A stretch of DNA of 64,000 nt from Cryptomeria japonica (GCF_030272615.1 NC_081407.1:442149213-442213212), one strand, 5' to 3'; positions 48,301 to 58,929 are shown, numbered from the stretch's first letter. A program made the numbers and translations. The notes: a model not told the origin generated them from the sequence alone.

Positions 48301-49255
48301 CCGCAGTCATTCTGATCACACAGTGTACATTCAGCTTCTGGAGGGTGAGATCCTACTTCTTGTGCTATATGTTGATAATCTCCTCATCACCGGTAGCTCA
48401 TCCTTTATGATTCAACATACTCAACGAGCCTTGATGGATCAGTTTGAGATGACAAATCTTGGTCTTCTACACTATTTCCTTGGTCTTCAGGTGATTCAAT
48501 CTTTTGATGGGATCTACATTTACCAGCAGAAGTATGCTCTTGACGTGCTTCGATGCTTCGACATGCTTGATTGCAAGCCCGCTCCCACTCCATTTCAGTC
48601 AGGGGTTGTTTTGACCACCACTTGCCCCACTCCCTCAGTAGATTCTACACTTTACAGGCAGTTGGTTGGCAGTTTGTTGTACCTGACTCACACCCGTCCT
48701 GATATTTCCTTTGCGGTTGGCCTTGTCTCTCGATTCTCCCATGATCATCATGAGAGTCATTGGCAAGCAGCCAAACGTATTTTGCGGTACATTGAGGGCT
48801 CTAGTTCTCATGGCATTCACTATACATCAGGGGACCCTCACATTGTTAGCTATGCTGACTCAGATTAGGCTGGTGATGTCACTGATCAGAAGTCTACTTC
48901 TGGCTTTGTTTTCTATCTTGGCTCTGGTCCTATCACATGGTCTTTCAAGAAGCAGACCGCTCATGCATTATCATCTACAGAGGCTAAGTACTGAGTTGTT
49001 GTGCTCGCCAGTTAGGAGATCTTATGGCTTCGACAGTTGACGACTGAGTTTGGTTTGCCTCCTGATAGTCCCACTGTTCTTTGGTGTGACAATCAAAGTG
49101 CTATTCATATTTCCCGCAACTCGGTAGAGCATCAACGGATGAAGCACGTTGAGCTTCACATGCATTTCATCCGCTAGTTGATTTAGGATGGTGTTCTCAT
49201 TATGGAGTACATTCCCATTGTCGAGCAGGTTGCAAACATCTTCACGAAACCTTTT
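45305..49255 (+). pseudogene. Relic gag-pol region of the nested-host copia element
   Basis: Parts in order: gag from about 45305 (MVDPSIELLTSHNYQTWKPR); CCHC knuckle near 46108-46150 (CSFCGKDGHLVSRC); protease near 46273 (TWILDSGASHHMT); GAG-pre-integrase near 46680 (LWHERLGHVNY); integrase core with the QQNGVAE block near 47145; reverse transcriptase about 47820-48600 with MDVKSAFLHGDLQEEIYMEQ near 48116; RNase H to about 49250 (IFTKPF block). The copy is broken in several places. The purine tract aggggggtg precedes the 3' LTR. Confidence 0.92.
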
Positions 49256-49530
49256 TCATCGTCGTGCTATCTTCAGTTGCGCTCTATGCTTGGGGTGAAG
49301 GAAGTTGTCCTAGGGGGGTCTTTATGAGGCCTTCATTCCTCCTTCTTCTTTCAACATGTTCTTTTATCTCTTTTTGGAGAGTAGTTTTTTCCCACTGGGT
49401 TTTCTCCTTTTTCTTTGTTTCATAGAGATTTCATTGTATTTGGGTACCCGATCAGGCCTTCTTGTCGGGACCCATCTTTCCTACTTTTAGTAGTTGTTCT
49501 AGGTTTTAGCTTCTCCCTAAGTCTAGCTTA

Positions 49531-49537
49531 AGGGGGG
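49531..49537 (+). other. Polypurine tract of the nested-host copia element
   Basis: aaggggggt lies directly before the TGTTAG start of the 3' LTR at 49538. Confidence 0.85.
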
Positions 49538-49713
49538 TGTTAGAGTAATTGGGTATTTACTTGATTAATTAAACAATATTTGTTTAATTCTTTAAGTTCC
49601 CTATTATCTTTTTACACTTAAGCTAACATTAGGTGCATAATAATTAATTCTTTTATTAATTATTATGTGCAAGCCTAGGTTTTCCCTTTTAGGGTTTCTT
49701 GACCTATTAGAGG
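49538..49713 (+). repeat. 3' LTR of copia element, first part
   Basis: Matches the first 176 bp of the 5' LTR. Ends in agagg (49709-49713), which is repeated at 57464-57468 as the target duplication of the inserted element. Confidence 0.95.
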
Positions 49714-50895
49714 TGTAAAGCGGAAAATCGAACCCTAGTTGTTCCCCCACCCCATGGAGAGAGAAGGGAGGTCACTAGGGTTGACGGTTTTCACTTAGGA
49801 GAGACTTTACATTCAAAAGAGGGGTTGAAACCCACAAGATCCAATCCCACACAATGCAAGACTGAATTCTAAATGAGTTTCAAGGGTTAAGACATCAAGG
49901 ATACCCTCTTTTGTAAAGAATGTAGATAGAATGATTGAACTAGGTATGCATGTAAAGTAAGAAAGATTCACTTATAAACAGAGATAGGGATACGGGATGA
50001 AGCTACGGACCTGAAATTAGTAGTAAAATGTCGAGACGATGTTGTTCTGCAAATTTGAGCGAAAGTTGACGGGACGATGGCGCCCGGAGTGCACACGATC
50101 CTCCGAAAAATCCGCGAAACGAAGGGGGATCTGTTCGTCTCTGCACAAGGATTCCAGATCTTCAATTACAGCCGCATACCTGCAACCTACACACAGAAAA
50201 GAGAGGACGATTGGGGGGTTAGGGATTAGGGGTTTTCCTTTAGGTCAAACCCCGGTTTTGGAATTAACCAAGAAATGAGAATGTTGTAAATGTAAATGTT
50301 TGTAATGTAAACAAGTACTGATACCTTGTTGTAAGAATGTTTGTATTCTTACATGCGAAGGTGTAATGAATGTTGTATGTTATATGTTGTAAGTGATCTC
50401 CTCTTCAATGGTTGAATCCTTGTCTTTGAATGCAACACCTAGCCTTGAATGGAGACTTAGAATACTCAATTGCTTGAATGCTTGAATGTTTGAATGTTTG
50501 AATATTGCTTCCGCGTCTTGCTCTTGCCCTTTTTTTTTTCTCCCTTTCTAGGAGAGGAAAAGTAGTTTATATACTTGTCCATTAGGGTTGAGAGACTGAT
50601 TTTTCTGACCTTAGGCCGACATAGGAACATTATTTTCCGAATTACAAACTTAAAGACCCGATGCCCAACAAGAGACCGGGCCCAAAATAGGGCCAGGGAC
50701 CAGGGCATTGGGTGCCATGGTCCCACCTCCTGGGACAACAAGGTGCAAGGAAGGATCAGGCCAAGGTGCAGAAATATGCAGTTTTTGATGTCGTAAATAG
50801 GTTTCGGGGTCTCCATTCAGGTTCAACATTGCGCTGCCATCGTGAAGACCCAAATGCAGTCAAAATTGCAAGTGTCGCAATTTTAGGACGCTACA
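49714..50895 (-). repeat. 3' LTR of the gag-only element
   Basis: On the minus strand it starts TGTAGCGTCCTAAAATTGCG and ends CGATTTTCCGCTTTACA. Equal in length to the 5' LTR. The GC-rich motif discussed separately lies at about 50071-50103. A run of about ten T/A sits near 50531. Confidence 0.96.
50563..50577 (-). promoter_or_regulatory. TATA box in the gag-only element LTR
   Basis: On the minus strand aagtatataaactac contains TATATAA; the copy in the other LTR (about 57131-57145) is identical. The position, about 325 bp into the LTR, fits a U3 promoter. Confidence 0.6.
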
Positions 50896-50912
50896 TTTTG
50901 CCCCCACATTAG
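50896..50912 (-). other. Polypurine tract of the gag-only element
   Basis: On the minus strand, tgtgggggcaaaa directly precedes the TGTAGC start of the 3' LTR, as expected for plus-strand priming. Confidence 0.8.
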
Positions 50913-51692
50913 CGGGAGTATAAGCGTACGCCCATACTTCCGGTAAAGTACAAGGAAACAACATTGAAAAACTTTCACCACATCAAGGAGGCAAGATACA
51001 CCAAGCCCCCAGTAGACTAAGGAACTTACGACTTCGATTGACAAAGTAAAAGGGAAGATCATGAGGGAGAACCATGACTGTCAGTAGTAAGGTTCCCTCA
51101 CTATGAGTCATGCAAGAAAAATACCAAAAATTTTCAAGGCAAAGCTAAATTCGCCAAGAAACTTTCAAGTATCTTGAAGAGATATGAACGGGGTGTATGC
51201 CCCCCTACGTTAAAGCGATCGCACACGCATCATTGGGGGTGATTGCTTTAAGGTAGTGATACATAAGAAATGAGAAGGGAAAGGAGCACGTTATCACAAG
51301 GATTTAGCCCCCAAGTGTGAGATAAGCCCAAGGATAATAGACACAAAACACAAAGCATAAGGTGACTTTGCTTTCCTTGGGGTCAGTATGCTGTATGATA
51401 ATTCATGTATATCATATGTATGTATGCATAATTGTTCTTCATTCCCCAATCAAGGAAAGTCACCTAGAAGAAGGGAACACATGTGTCTTTTGAGTCAACA
51501 TGAGAGAGACCAAAAGAGATCTCAATGCTTTGCATCATCCTCAAGTAGACAACACTAAGGACAAAAAATAGAAGAATGAGAATAACACATAGAAGAAGTA
51601 ACAAAAGAGATCAAGAGAGGAGGAGAGAGTCTGCTATGCTAATGGTACTAGTCTAGCACGTCATCCACCCCCCGATCTTGTTGATCAATATT
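50913..51692 (-). other. Non-coding 3' region of the gag-only element
   Basis: About 780 bp between the gag stop and the polypurine tract. No reverse-transcriptase, RNase H or integrase motif on either strand. A short ccttggggtc/tcaaggaaag inverted pairing near 51380 and 51462 could form a stem; weak. Confidence 0.5.
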
Positions 51693-54600
51693 TCAGGAAG
51701 GCAGGAAACACGCTAGAGGAGGAACATCCAACACAACAGATGGAGCTATCACAAGATCCAAACAAGGGCTATGTTCATGTTCCGAGCCACATTGTTCTTG
51801 TCTAGGAGCTAGGATAAGTGCTTTAGAAAATTCGTTAGATAAATGGTTATCAACATCAACATATTCATATTCACTATCAGAGGAAAGAGGAGTAACATTT
51901 TCATCGTGAATAACATTTTCATCTATATCATCATCAAGATTTATAAAAATAGGATCTTTAACTCGCACAGGATCAAGACCATCATGCATCTTATGTTTAG
52001 AAGATTTTGGCTCAATTTTCGGCTGAGGAGAAAATGGAATAATACTAGCTGAAGGTGTTTTTGGGGATTGCAAAGTTTGAGAAGCAGCTGCCTGAGCTCT
52101 AAGACGACGCTTTCGTCGGTGTTCACATGCAGAACGATTTCGTCTGGTCTTAGTAGGAAGTTGAGAAGATTGAGGAGGAGGAATGTTCTCATCCTTATCA
52201 CTTGGGTGTTTAGGTTGTGGTCTCTTAGGTTGAACAATAGGAGAAGAGGAAGGTCTCTTCTCTCCATAATAGGAAGGAGGAGGAACTGCTCCATATAAAG
52301 GAGGAATATTTGGTTTAGGAAGGAGACCAAGTCCATCATGACGAGAAGGTATAGGTCTACTTTTAGGAAGTTTATTAGAGATAGGCATAGTCACATTCAT
52401 AGGGATGGGTTGGGAATCTTCTTGAGGAAAGACATTAGTTTTATCTTTCAAAGGAAGAACTTCATTCTCAAGAATGATAGGAATATCAAGTTTGGGTGTT
52501 CTAGGTTCACTTAGAGATAGGATCATATCTTTTTTCCACTTTTGATAAGATTTGAAAAGATGATCACTCCGCGGTGGAAGAGATTGGAATTGTTTAGGCC
52601 AAAAATAATCAATAGGAACGCTAGAAGTTCTTTCAGCTGGTTTAAAGAGACTATGATTGACAGTAACAATTTCATCATTATGGGGAAATTTCAAACACTT
52701 GTGAATAGGAGAAGCAATAGCTTTCATGGAAGATAGCCAAGGATAGCCTAGCTTCACACGAAATTGTTCGGATGATGGAATAATAGCAAAGTTGACATCA
52801 AGGGATTTGTTATGAACCTCAATAGGTAATGTAATAGAACCAATTGCAGGAGAAGAAAATTCATCAAATAGTTTCACAACCACATTTGTTTCGTCATAGA
52901 TCACTTGATTCAATTGCAAAGTAAAAAGAAATTCTTCAGTAATGACATTAACCATGCAAGAAGGATCAATAAGCACTCCACGACAAGGTGTATTCTTGAC
53001 TTTTGCAACTATATATAAAGGACCATCAGGTGCCCCGATAGTTTCACTGGAATCAAATGTGATGGAAGGCTCTTTAAGGATTTTCTGCTGCTCTACAAAG
53101 TTAATCACATTCAGAGTCATAGACACAAGACTATCAGGTGAGAAAGAAGAATCATTAGTCTCAATCACATTAGAGGTATGAGAAGGTAATGGATCAGTAA
53201 AAATCTTAAGATTTTGGTTAGGAGGAGCTATAGATGTGTTGCCTTTATCATTCACACCAGAAACAGAGATAGTATTATTATCAATTAAATCTTGAATTTT
53301 ACCCTTTAAAGCAAAACATTTTTTGGTATCATGCCCAAGTTGACGATGAAATTGACAAAATGATTTGTTATCAAAATAGGGTGAATTAATCTTTAAAGGA
53401 TCTATTTGCCTTATAGGAGGGAGAGTAAGCACATTTTGTTCCAATAACTTATTCATAATACTATGCAATGATTCATTCAAAGGAGTAAACCTTCTTTCTT
53501 TCTTGAAAAACTTAGAAATAGGAGGCACACCTGATGTTGCATTCACATTGTTGTTGATGATGTTTTCATTGAACTTAATGGACTCTCTGTTCGGTTTAAA
53601 CTTCCCAAATGGTTGTTGACTACTATCACCCTTATCACTCGGAGCCATAGGATTTGCTTGTTCCATTTGACTCATAGTCAATTGATAATTGTGAAGAGTT
53701 GCACACAACTGTTGGAAAGAAGTAAACTCAGAAAACAGAAGTTTTTCTCTAATATCTTTTTGTAAATTAGAAATAAAGATTCTTTGGATATCATTGTCAG
53801 GTACTGGAAAAGAAATCTGAGCATACAAATGCTTATATCTACCAATGAAATCAGTCACTTTTTCTTTAACACCTTGTTTACAATGCATTAAATCAATCAA
53901 AGTAACTTTAGGACTTATATTGTTTTGAAATTGTTGAATAAAAGCATTTGCAAGTTGTTGGAAAGAAGTAATAGAATAAGAAGGCAACGAGCAATACCAT
54001 TGTAGGGCTTTATCTCTTAATGTTCTAGTAAACAGTTTTGCAAGCAACCTTTGGTCATGAGCAAAATCGGTACATATTGTTTGAAAGGTCTTAACATGTG
54101 TTAGAGGATCACCTTTACCATTATAAAGCTCCAACTGCGGGATTTCAACATGCTTAGGGGGAATAGCTCGAACAATGTCAAGAGAAAGTGGGCTCGCAAC
54201 ATCAAATGTGGGCACACTAGACTTAGATTGATTCATAGAGGCAATTTGTTGATGTAAAGAAGAGATAGTTTGTGCAAGATTGTTAATGGTCGCTTCAGTC
54301 GAAGAGTTCATATTAGACATGTTAGATTGTGATGGAGGTATTATGTTATTGAAAGAAGGTATTGATTGAGAGTAAGGTGGTGGGACACTATGATAGTTAG
54401 TCATAGGAGATGATTGGAAAGGAGGAACACTACAAGGAGGAATGGAATGTTTAAATGAATTTCCCCCTTGCGTCGTGTTTATTTGTGGAGATGAAATAGG
54501 AACACTCATTGAAGGAATGAATGAAGAAGTTGGATTGAATGAAGGAAGAGGGTTGATTGAAGAAGAAGGATTGCCCCCATGACTGGTGATCATAGGTGGA

Positions 54601-55097
54601 ATGTCTTGTATTGAAGTAGTCATTATGTTTGATGTAAAAGTAGGTATACTAGCACTAGAAGTTGTTAAAGGAATAGAATGATTGACTTGAGTAGGAGGTT
54701 GTGTATAACCTAAAGTTTCGGCACAACTCTTCATCGGCATCACATTCGAATCCACAATGTGTGCAATACCACGTAAAATATCAATTCCATTCTTATCACT
54801 TTGAACCATACGTTTTAGACCCTCAATTAATGAAAGAGCTTGACTATCGGGGTATTCTTGAGACATCCATCGCTGAAAATCATCAAATTGGTTATCCAAT
54901 TTCGAAAGTTGTTCTATAGGAACCTCATGGAGAGCTTCTTCATCATTAAGAGGATTAGAGGAATTACCCGTGTCCTCATTAAAAAGGCCATTCAAATTAG
55001 GTTCCATCTCCTCGGTAATTAAACCTTGGAAGGACTTAATTCTAAGGTTTCGTCTAACGGGAATAGTGTAAGTAGGGCTTATTGTTGTAAAACTCAT
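51693..55097 (-). CDS. Gag-type polyprotein of the gag-only LTR element (1,134 aa)
   Basis: One uninterrupted frame. Residues 1-300 are Ser/Pro-rich with no known domain. Residues about 320-475 are a Ty3/gypsy retrotrans_gag domain (GKGDPLTHVKTFQTIC, LRDKALQWYCSLP, FIGRYKHLYAQI). A zinc-knuckle variant C-X2-H-X4-H-X4-C lies at 581-594 (CQFHRQLGHDTKKC), common in plant gypsy Gag. Residues about 695-805 resemble the retropepsin-like segment and the GYPWLSSMKAIASPIHKCLK block that follows it in gypsy polyproteins. A Pro-rich and strongly basic stretch (TKTRRNRSACEHRRKRRLRA, about residue 1000) could bind nucleic acid. No polymerase domain follows. The role by family is capsid formation and RNA packaging; integration would depend on an autonomous partner not present here. 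The element looks whole. Confidence 0.9.
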   Translation of the reverse strand: MSFTTISPTYTIPVRRNLRIKSFQGLITEEMEPNLNGLFNEDTGNSSNPLNDEEALHEVPIEQLSKLDNQFDDFQRWMSQEYPDSQALSLIEGLKRMVQSDKNGIDILRGIAHIVDSNVMPMKSCAETLGYTQPPTQVNHSIPLTTSSASIPTFTSNIMTTSIQDIPPMITSHGGNPSSSINPLPSFNPTSSFIPSMSVPISSPQINTTQGGNSFKHSIPPCSVPPFQSSPMTNYHSVPPPYSQSIPSFNNIIPPSQSNMSNMNSSTEATINNLAQTISSLHQQIASMNQSKSSVPTFDVASPLSLDIVRAIPPKHVEIPQLELYNGKGDPLTHVKTFQTICTDFAHDQRLLAKLFTRTLRDKALQWYCSLPSYSITSFQQLANAFIQQFQNNISPKVTLIDLMHCKQGVKEKVTDFIGRYKHLYAQISFPVPDNDIQRIFISNLQKDIREKLLFSEFTSFQQLCATLHNYQLTMSQMEQANPMAPSDKGDSSQQPFGKFKPNRESIKFNENIINNNVNATSGVPPISKFFKKERRFTPLNESLHSIMNKLLEQNVLTLPPIRQIDPLKINSPYFDNKSFCQFHRQLGHDTKKCFALKGKIQDLIDNNTISVSGVNDKGNTSIAPPNQNLKIFTDPLPSHTSNVIETNDSSFSPDSLVSMTLNVINFVEQQKILKEPSITFDSSETIGAPDGPLYIVAKVKNTPCRGVLIDPSCMVNVITEEFLFTLQLNQVIYDETNVVVKLFDEFSSPAIGSITLPIEVHNKSLDVNFAIIPSSEQFRVKLGYPWLSSMKAIASPIHKCLKFPHNDEIVTVNHSLFKPAERTSSVPIDYFWPKQFQSLPPRSDHLFKSYQKWKKDMILSLSEPRTPKLDIPIILENEVLPLKDKTNVFPQEDSQPIPMNVTMPISNKLPKSRPIPSRHDGLGLLPKPNIPPLYGAVPPPSYYGEKRPSSSPIVQPKRPQPKHPSDKDENIPPPQSSQLPTKTRRNRSACEHRRKRRLRAQAAASQTLQSPKTPSASIIPFSPQPKIEPKSSKHKMHDGLDPVRVKDPIFINLDDDIDENVIHDENVTPLSSDSEYEYVDVDNHLSNEFSKALILAPRQEQCGSEHEHSPCLDLVIAPSVVLDVPPLACFLPS

Positions 55098-56281
55098 GCA
55101 CTAAAGAGAGAGAGAAGATCTTGAATTTTAGAGGTAGAAAATTTCAATAAAATCAGCCAATCTTCTAGATTTAAGCTGTTAAATGCAATCACGACAATCT
55201 CCCGAAATTTCAGAAAAAATGTCGGGGACCGTGGCGAACGGAGTACACACGGTCCTCGCAACTTTTTTTGAAATTTTCAGAGATGAAAGTTATGATGATT
55301 TTAAAGCTAATCTGAAAAAATTGAGTGATTTTACGATCTGTAGATAGGCCAAATTAAAGTCGCAATCTCAAAATTGAACCCTACCAAGATTGTTGAAAAA
55401 TGCAAAATTTGAATTTTGAAAAAGAGAGGGAAACTGAAATTTTGAATTTTATGATTTTAGAGGGAATACCGAAAGCAATGCAGGCTTTGAAATTTAAAAG
55501 TTGACTCAATTTCATGCAAAATTCAAATTTGAAAGCGGAAATCAAAGTTGCTGCAATTGAACACTTAATTTCAAAAGTCACAAACTGCAAAAATTTGAAT
55601 AAAGCACTGAAATTTTGAATGAATGCCAACACACTTTTCAGATTTAAGACTGTAAGAAACACAATTTTGATATGAATTTTAATTTCAACAATTTTTGAAT
55701 GATTATAAGCCTTTATCCAAGCAATCACTAGACCAACTTTGACTTTAATTTTGAAAGTGTTAGAATTAATGAAATCAGCCAAGATTCTGGATTTTAGCAG
55801 AAAAATACAGTAAAATCTAGCTCCCGAAATTTTGGAAAAAATGTCAGGGACAATGGCGCTCGGGGTGCACACGGTCCTCGCAACTTTTTTCAAAATTTTC
55901 AAGGATGAGAGATATTATGATTTTGTTGTGGAATCCAAAGTTACAGCCGATTTGGAGGTGTTTTGATCAGTGAAATTATCAGTCAAAGGTTGAATCAAGA
56001 GGGTTTTAAAAATTAGGGTTTTGACACTTAACCACTTAATTTTCAAAATTAAAGTACAAATATGATTTGACAATTTGCAATAGAAGGGTAGATCTGAAAC
56101 AAGCATTAACAATTAAACATTTCACAAGCTCAATTACTAAAAAGAAAATTTTAGGGTTTTTATGCAATTAACCTCTAAAATTTGCAAAAGATCAAACATG
56201 GAAATGTAATTAAGGAAGCAAATTTTTCAGATCTAACCACGAATAATCAGAATTAGGATGTTCACGTCAGGTTCACCAAAA
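55098..56281 (-). other. 5' leader of the gag-only element with duplicated block
   Basis: About 1.2 kb between 5' LTR and gag start. Two diverged copies of a ~150-bp block (about 55148-55300 and 55770-55925) each carry a motif also found in the LTRs. A 173-codon minus-strand frame at 55381-55902 is compositionally biased (K/F/I) and lacks a known domain. The likely primer-binding site lies at its right end. Confidence 0.7.
56259..56279 (-). other. Candidate primer-binding site of the gag-only element
   Basis: Two to three bases inside the 5' LTR end the minus strand reads TGGTGAACCTGACGTGAAC. A TGG start next to the LTR is usual because tRNAs end in CCA. I could not assign the tRNA with certainty. 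Confidence 0.6.
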
Positions 56282-57463
56282 TGTAAAGCGGAAAATCGAA
56301 CCCTAGTTGTTCCCCCACCCCATGGAGAGAGAAGGGAGGTCACTAGGGTTGACAGTTTTCACTTAGGAGAGACTTTACATTCAAAAGAGGGGTTGAAACC
56401 CACAAGATCCAATCCCACACAATGCAAGACTGAATTCTAAATGAGTTTCAAGGGTTAAGACATCAAGGATACCCTCTTTTGTAAAGAATGTAGATAGAAT
56501 GATTGAACTAGGAATGCATGTAAAGTAAGAAAGATTCGCTTATAAACAGAGATAGGGATACGGGATGAAGCTACGGACCTGAAATTAGCAGTAAAATGTC
56601 GAGACGATGTTGTTCTGCAAATTTGAGCGAAAGTTGACGGGATGATGGGGCCCGGAGTGCACACGCTCCTCCAAAAAATCCGCGAAATGAAGGGGGATCT
56701 ATTCATCTCTGCACAAGGATTCCAGATCTTCAATTACAGCCGCATACCTGCAACCTACACACAGAAAAGAGAGGACGATTGGGGGGTTAGGGATTAGGGG
56801 TTTGCCTTTAGGTCAAACCCCGATTTTGGAATTAACCAAGAAATGAGAATGCTGTAAATGTAAATGTTTGTAATGTAAACAAGTACTGATACCTTGTTGT
56901 AAGAATGTTTGTATTCTTACATGTGAAGGTGTAATGAATGTTGTATGTTATATGTTGTAAGTGATCTCCTCTTCAATGGTTGAATCCTTGTCTTTGAATG
57001 CAACACCTATCCTTGAATGGAGACTTAGAATACTCAATTGCTTGAATGCTTGAATGTTTGAATGTTTGAATATTGCTTTCGCGTCTTGCTCTTGCCCTTT
57101 TTTTTTTCTCCCTTTCTAGGAGAGGAAAAGTAGTTTATATACTTGTCCATTAGGGTTGAGAGACTGATTTTTCCGACCTTAGGCCGACATAGGAACATTA
57201 TTTTCCGAATTGCAAACTTAAAGACCCAATGCCCAATAAGAGACCGGGCCCAAAATAGGGCCAGGGACCAGGGCGCTGGGCGCCATGGTCCCACCTCCTG
57301 GGATAGCAAGGTGCAAGGAAGGATCAGGCCAAGGTGCAGAAATATGTAGTTTTTGATGTCGTAAACAGGTTTCAGGGTCTCCATTTAGGTTCAACGTTGC
57401 ACTGCCATCGTGAAGACCCAAATGCAGTCGAAATTGCAAGTGTCGCAATTTTAGGACGCTACA
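56282..57463 (-). repeat. 5' LTR of the gag-only element
   Basis: Same length as 49714-50895, with about 33 differences counted by eye. Ends directly beside the target duplication agagg (57464-57468). Confidence 0.96.
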
Positions 57464-57661
57464 AGAGGTTATTTTTCTTTTCTTTGTATCATTATGACAT
57501 TACACATTTTGGTGAATATTGAGCTCTCCTCTTTTAAGCATATTTTCGTGTGTCTTTGTTTTTCAAATTATTTTTGCTTCATTACTTCTCCTCATAGTAG
57601 ATTGTTTTAGCTTGCAGAAGATCTTTAGGCTCTTGTGGTGTTGTGTTTCTCAACTCCAATA
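57464..57661 (+). repeat. 3' LTR of copia element, second part (with target duplication)
   Basis: After the duplicated agagg the sequence continues ttatttttcttttctttgta, the remaining 193 bp of the copia LTR, to 57661. The 5-bp ggatg (57662-57666) then repeats the copia target site. Confidence 0.95.
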
Positions 57662-57666
57662 GGATG

Positions 57667-58905
57667 ATAGATCAAAATAACATTTTTGAAGGAGGTCCCT
57701 ATTTTCACAACCAAGTGCACTTATTTATCAAACCTCGAGGCATAAAGGATCTGATTAGGTGGAGGAGTTAACATCTAAAATTCATGTTTGTAATTATCTC
57801 CCTTAACTTCTAATAAAGTTCTAGTGGCTTAATAATTTATAATTTATAATGGTGATTATTAAGAAACCCTTGGATCCATCCTACCAAACCATTGATGGAA
57901 GATAGCCACTTTTGCAATTATTTATGTTGAAATTAATATGAATAATTCACTTCCTAAAACCTTGGAGATAAGATTGGGTGGCATGAATTGGATCCAACAA
58001 ATTAAATATGTAGCACTTCCCTTTCGCTATAATGCATATTATGAATATGGCCGCATACAAATAAACTACACAAAAATGGGTCTTAAAACTCTTCATCCCA
58101 CCCTAGAGCCACAAACAAACAACCTAAGAGAAAAATAAAAGGCCTCAATCCAATTTGACGTGCCAAATTCACATGAATTCATTCTTACAAAATATTATTC
58201 AAATTTGAAGTCTTCTAATCACCAATATAAAGTTGTTTCTAAAGGGGTCTCATATAATAGATTTGATGTTCTTAAAAACTTTGAAGGTTTCAATACGATG
58301 GAGCATGATAACAACATGGTTGGTTTATGCATCTTTCAAGATTGGGTATTAAATATATTTCAAAGACTTCCTTAGAAATGCAAGGTCATTGAAAGAAGGG
58401 GGGACTCTTGTCTCTAGTAAATTTGAGATAAATGAAAGGAAACGAGACATTTTAGAGACACATGTAAGAGTAAACTTTATCCCTCTAATAGATAATCAAA
58501 TAGATTCAAATGAATCCAATGTCATGCAAGATCATATGCAAGAAATAGGGACAAAGGAAGATGGTAAAAAAGATTATTTTATGTTAGGGCTCCAACAAAA
58601 GAACATCAAGGAGGTATTGATATTGTATCAAAGGTAGGAAGGAAAAAATATCAAGAAAAAGTGAATATGATAAGGGAACTACTAGTGGAATATTGTGTCA
58701 CTGAGACATTAGATACACACCTTTCTAACCCCCTAAAATTATTGTGATATTGGAATGCAAGGGGTCTAAGTAGCATCCCTCAAAAAAAGGCTACTCGAGA
58801 TTTTATTTGGGATCAGATTTAGGATATAGTTTCCATTCAAGAAATAAACATCTGGACTAAAGATATGGAAATTTCTCTTCAAGGATTACAATTATTAAAT
58901 TTTTA
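57667..58905 (+). pseudogene. LINE, continuation: ORF1 C-terminal part and start of ORF2 endonuclease
   Basis: Directly after the copia target duplication comes IFEGGPYFHNQVHLFIKP (DUF4283 block). Near 57938-58060 MNNSLPKTLEIRLGG then QIKYVALPFRYNAYYEYGRI follows the pattern of the knuckle region after DUF4283 (Y.PF.C..C..YGH), with the cysteines lost. SKGVSYNRFDVLKN (about 58238-58280) is the usual ORF1 C-terminal phrase. Near 58750-58850 YWNARGLSSIPQKKATRDFI and IVSIQEINIWT mark the start of an AP-endonuclease. The match stops near 58905, so ORF2 is truncated. Stops are present throughout: a dead copy. Confidence 0.7.
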
Positions 58906-58929
58906 AAAAGGATGTATGTGAAATTAAAG

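Larger units (their letters stand above)
49714..57463 (-). mobile_element. Gag-only (TR-GAG-like) LTR retrotransposon, looks whole
   Basis: LTRs of 1,182 bp each (49714-50895 and 56282-57463) enclose an internal region with one long minus-strand frame and no reverse transcriptase, RNase H or integrase. Termini are TGTAGC...TTTACA on the minus strand. The 5-bp duplication agagg flanks the element inside the copia 3' LTR. The Gag resembles Ty3/gypsy Gag. This layout fits the plant TR-GAG class of non-autonomous elements, which must borrow polymerase and integrase. The LTRs differ at about 33 of 1,182 positions by eye (about 2.8%), mostly transitions: roughly 1 Myr at a grass-like rate (1.3e-8), several Myr at the slower rates assumed for conifers. 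Length 7,750 bp. Confidence 0.93.
43653..57661 (+). mobile_element. Ty1/copia LTR retrotransposon carrying a nested element in its 3' LTR
   Basis: The 5' LTR is 43653-44021. The 3' LTR is split by a later insertion into 49538-49713 and 57469-57661; the two parts sum to 369 bp, exactly the 5' LTR length. Direct repeats ggatg at 43648-43652 and 57662-57666 mark the target site inside a LINE ORF1. Own length without the insert and its duplication is about 6.25 kb. The LTRs differ at about 14 of 369 positions by eye (about 3.8%), so it is a fairly young but broken copy. Lineage within copia not assigned; it is distinct from the Sirevirus-like family at the window edges. Confidence 0.95.

Noticed and set aside
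50466-50816. 116-codon minus-strand frame present in both LTRs of the gag-only element (also 57034-57384)
   Set aside because: It begins upstream of the TATA box, lacks any domain and is kept in both LTRs simply because they are recent duplicates.
55381-55902. 173-codon minus-strand frame in the leader of the gag-only element
   Set aside because: Strong K/F/I bias from A/T-rich DNA and it overlaps the duplicated non-coding block; no domain. Kept only as a note under the leader.
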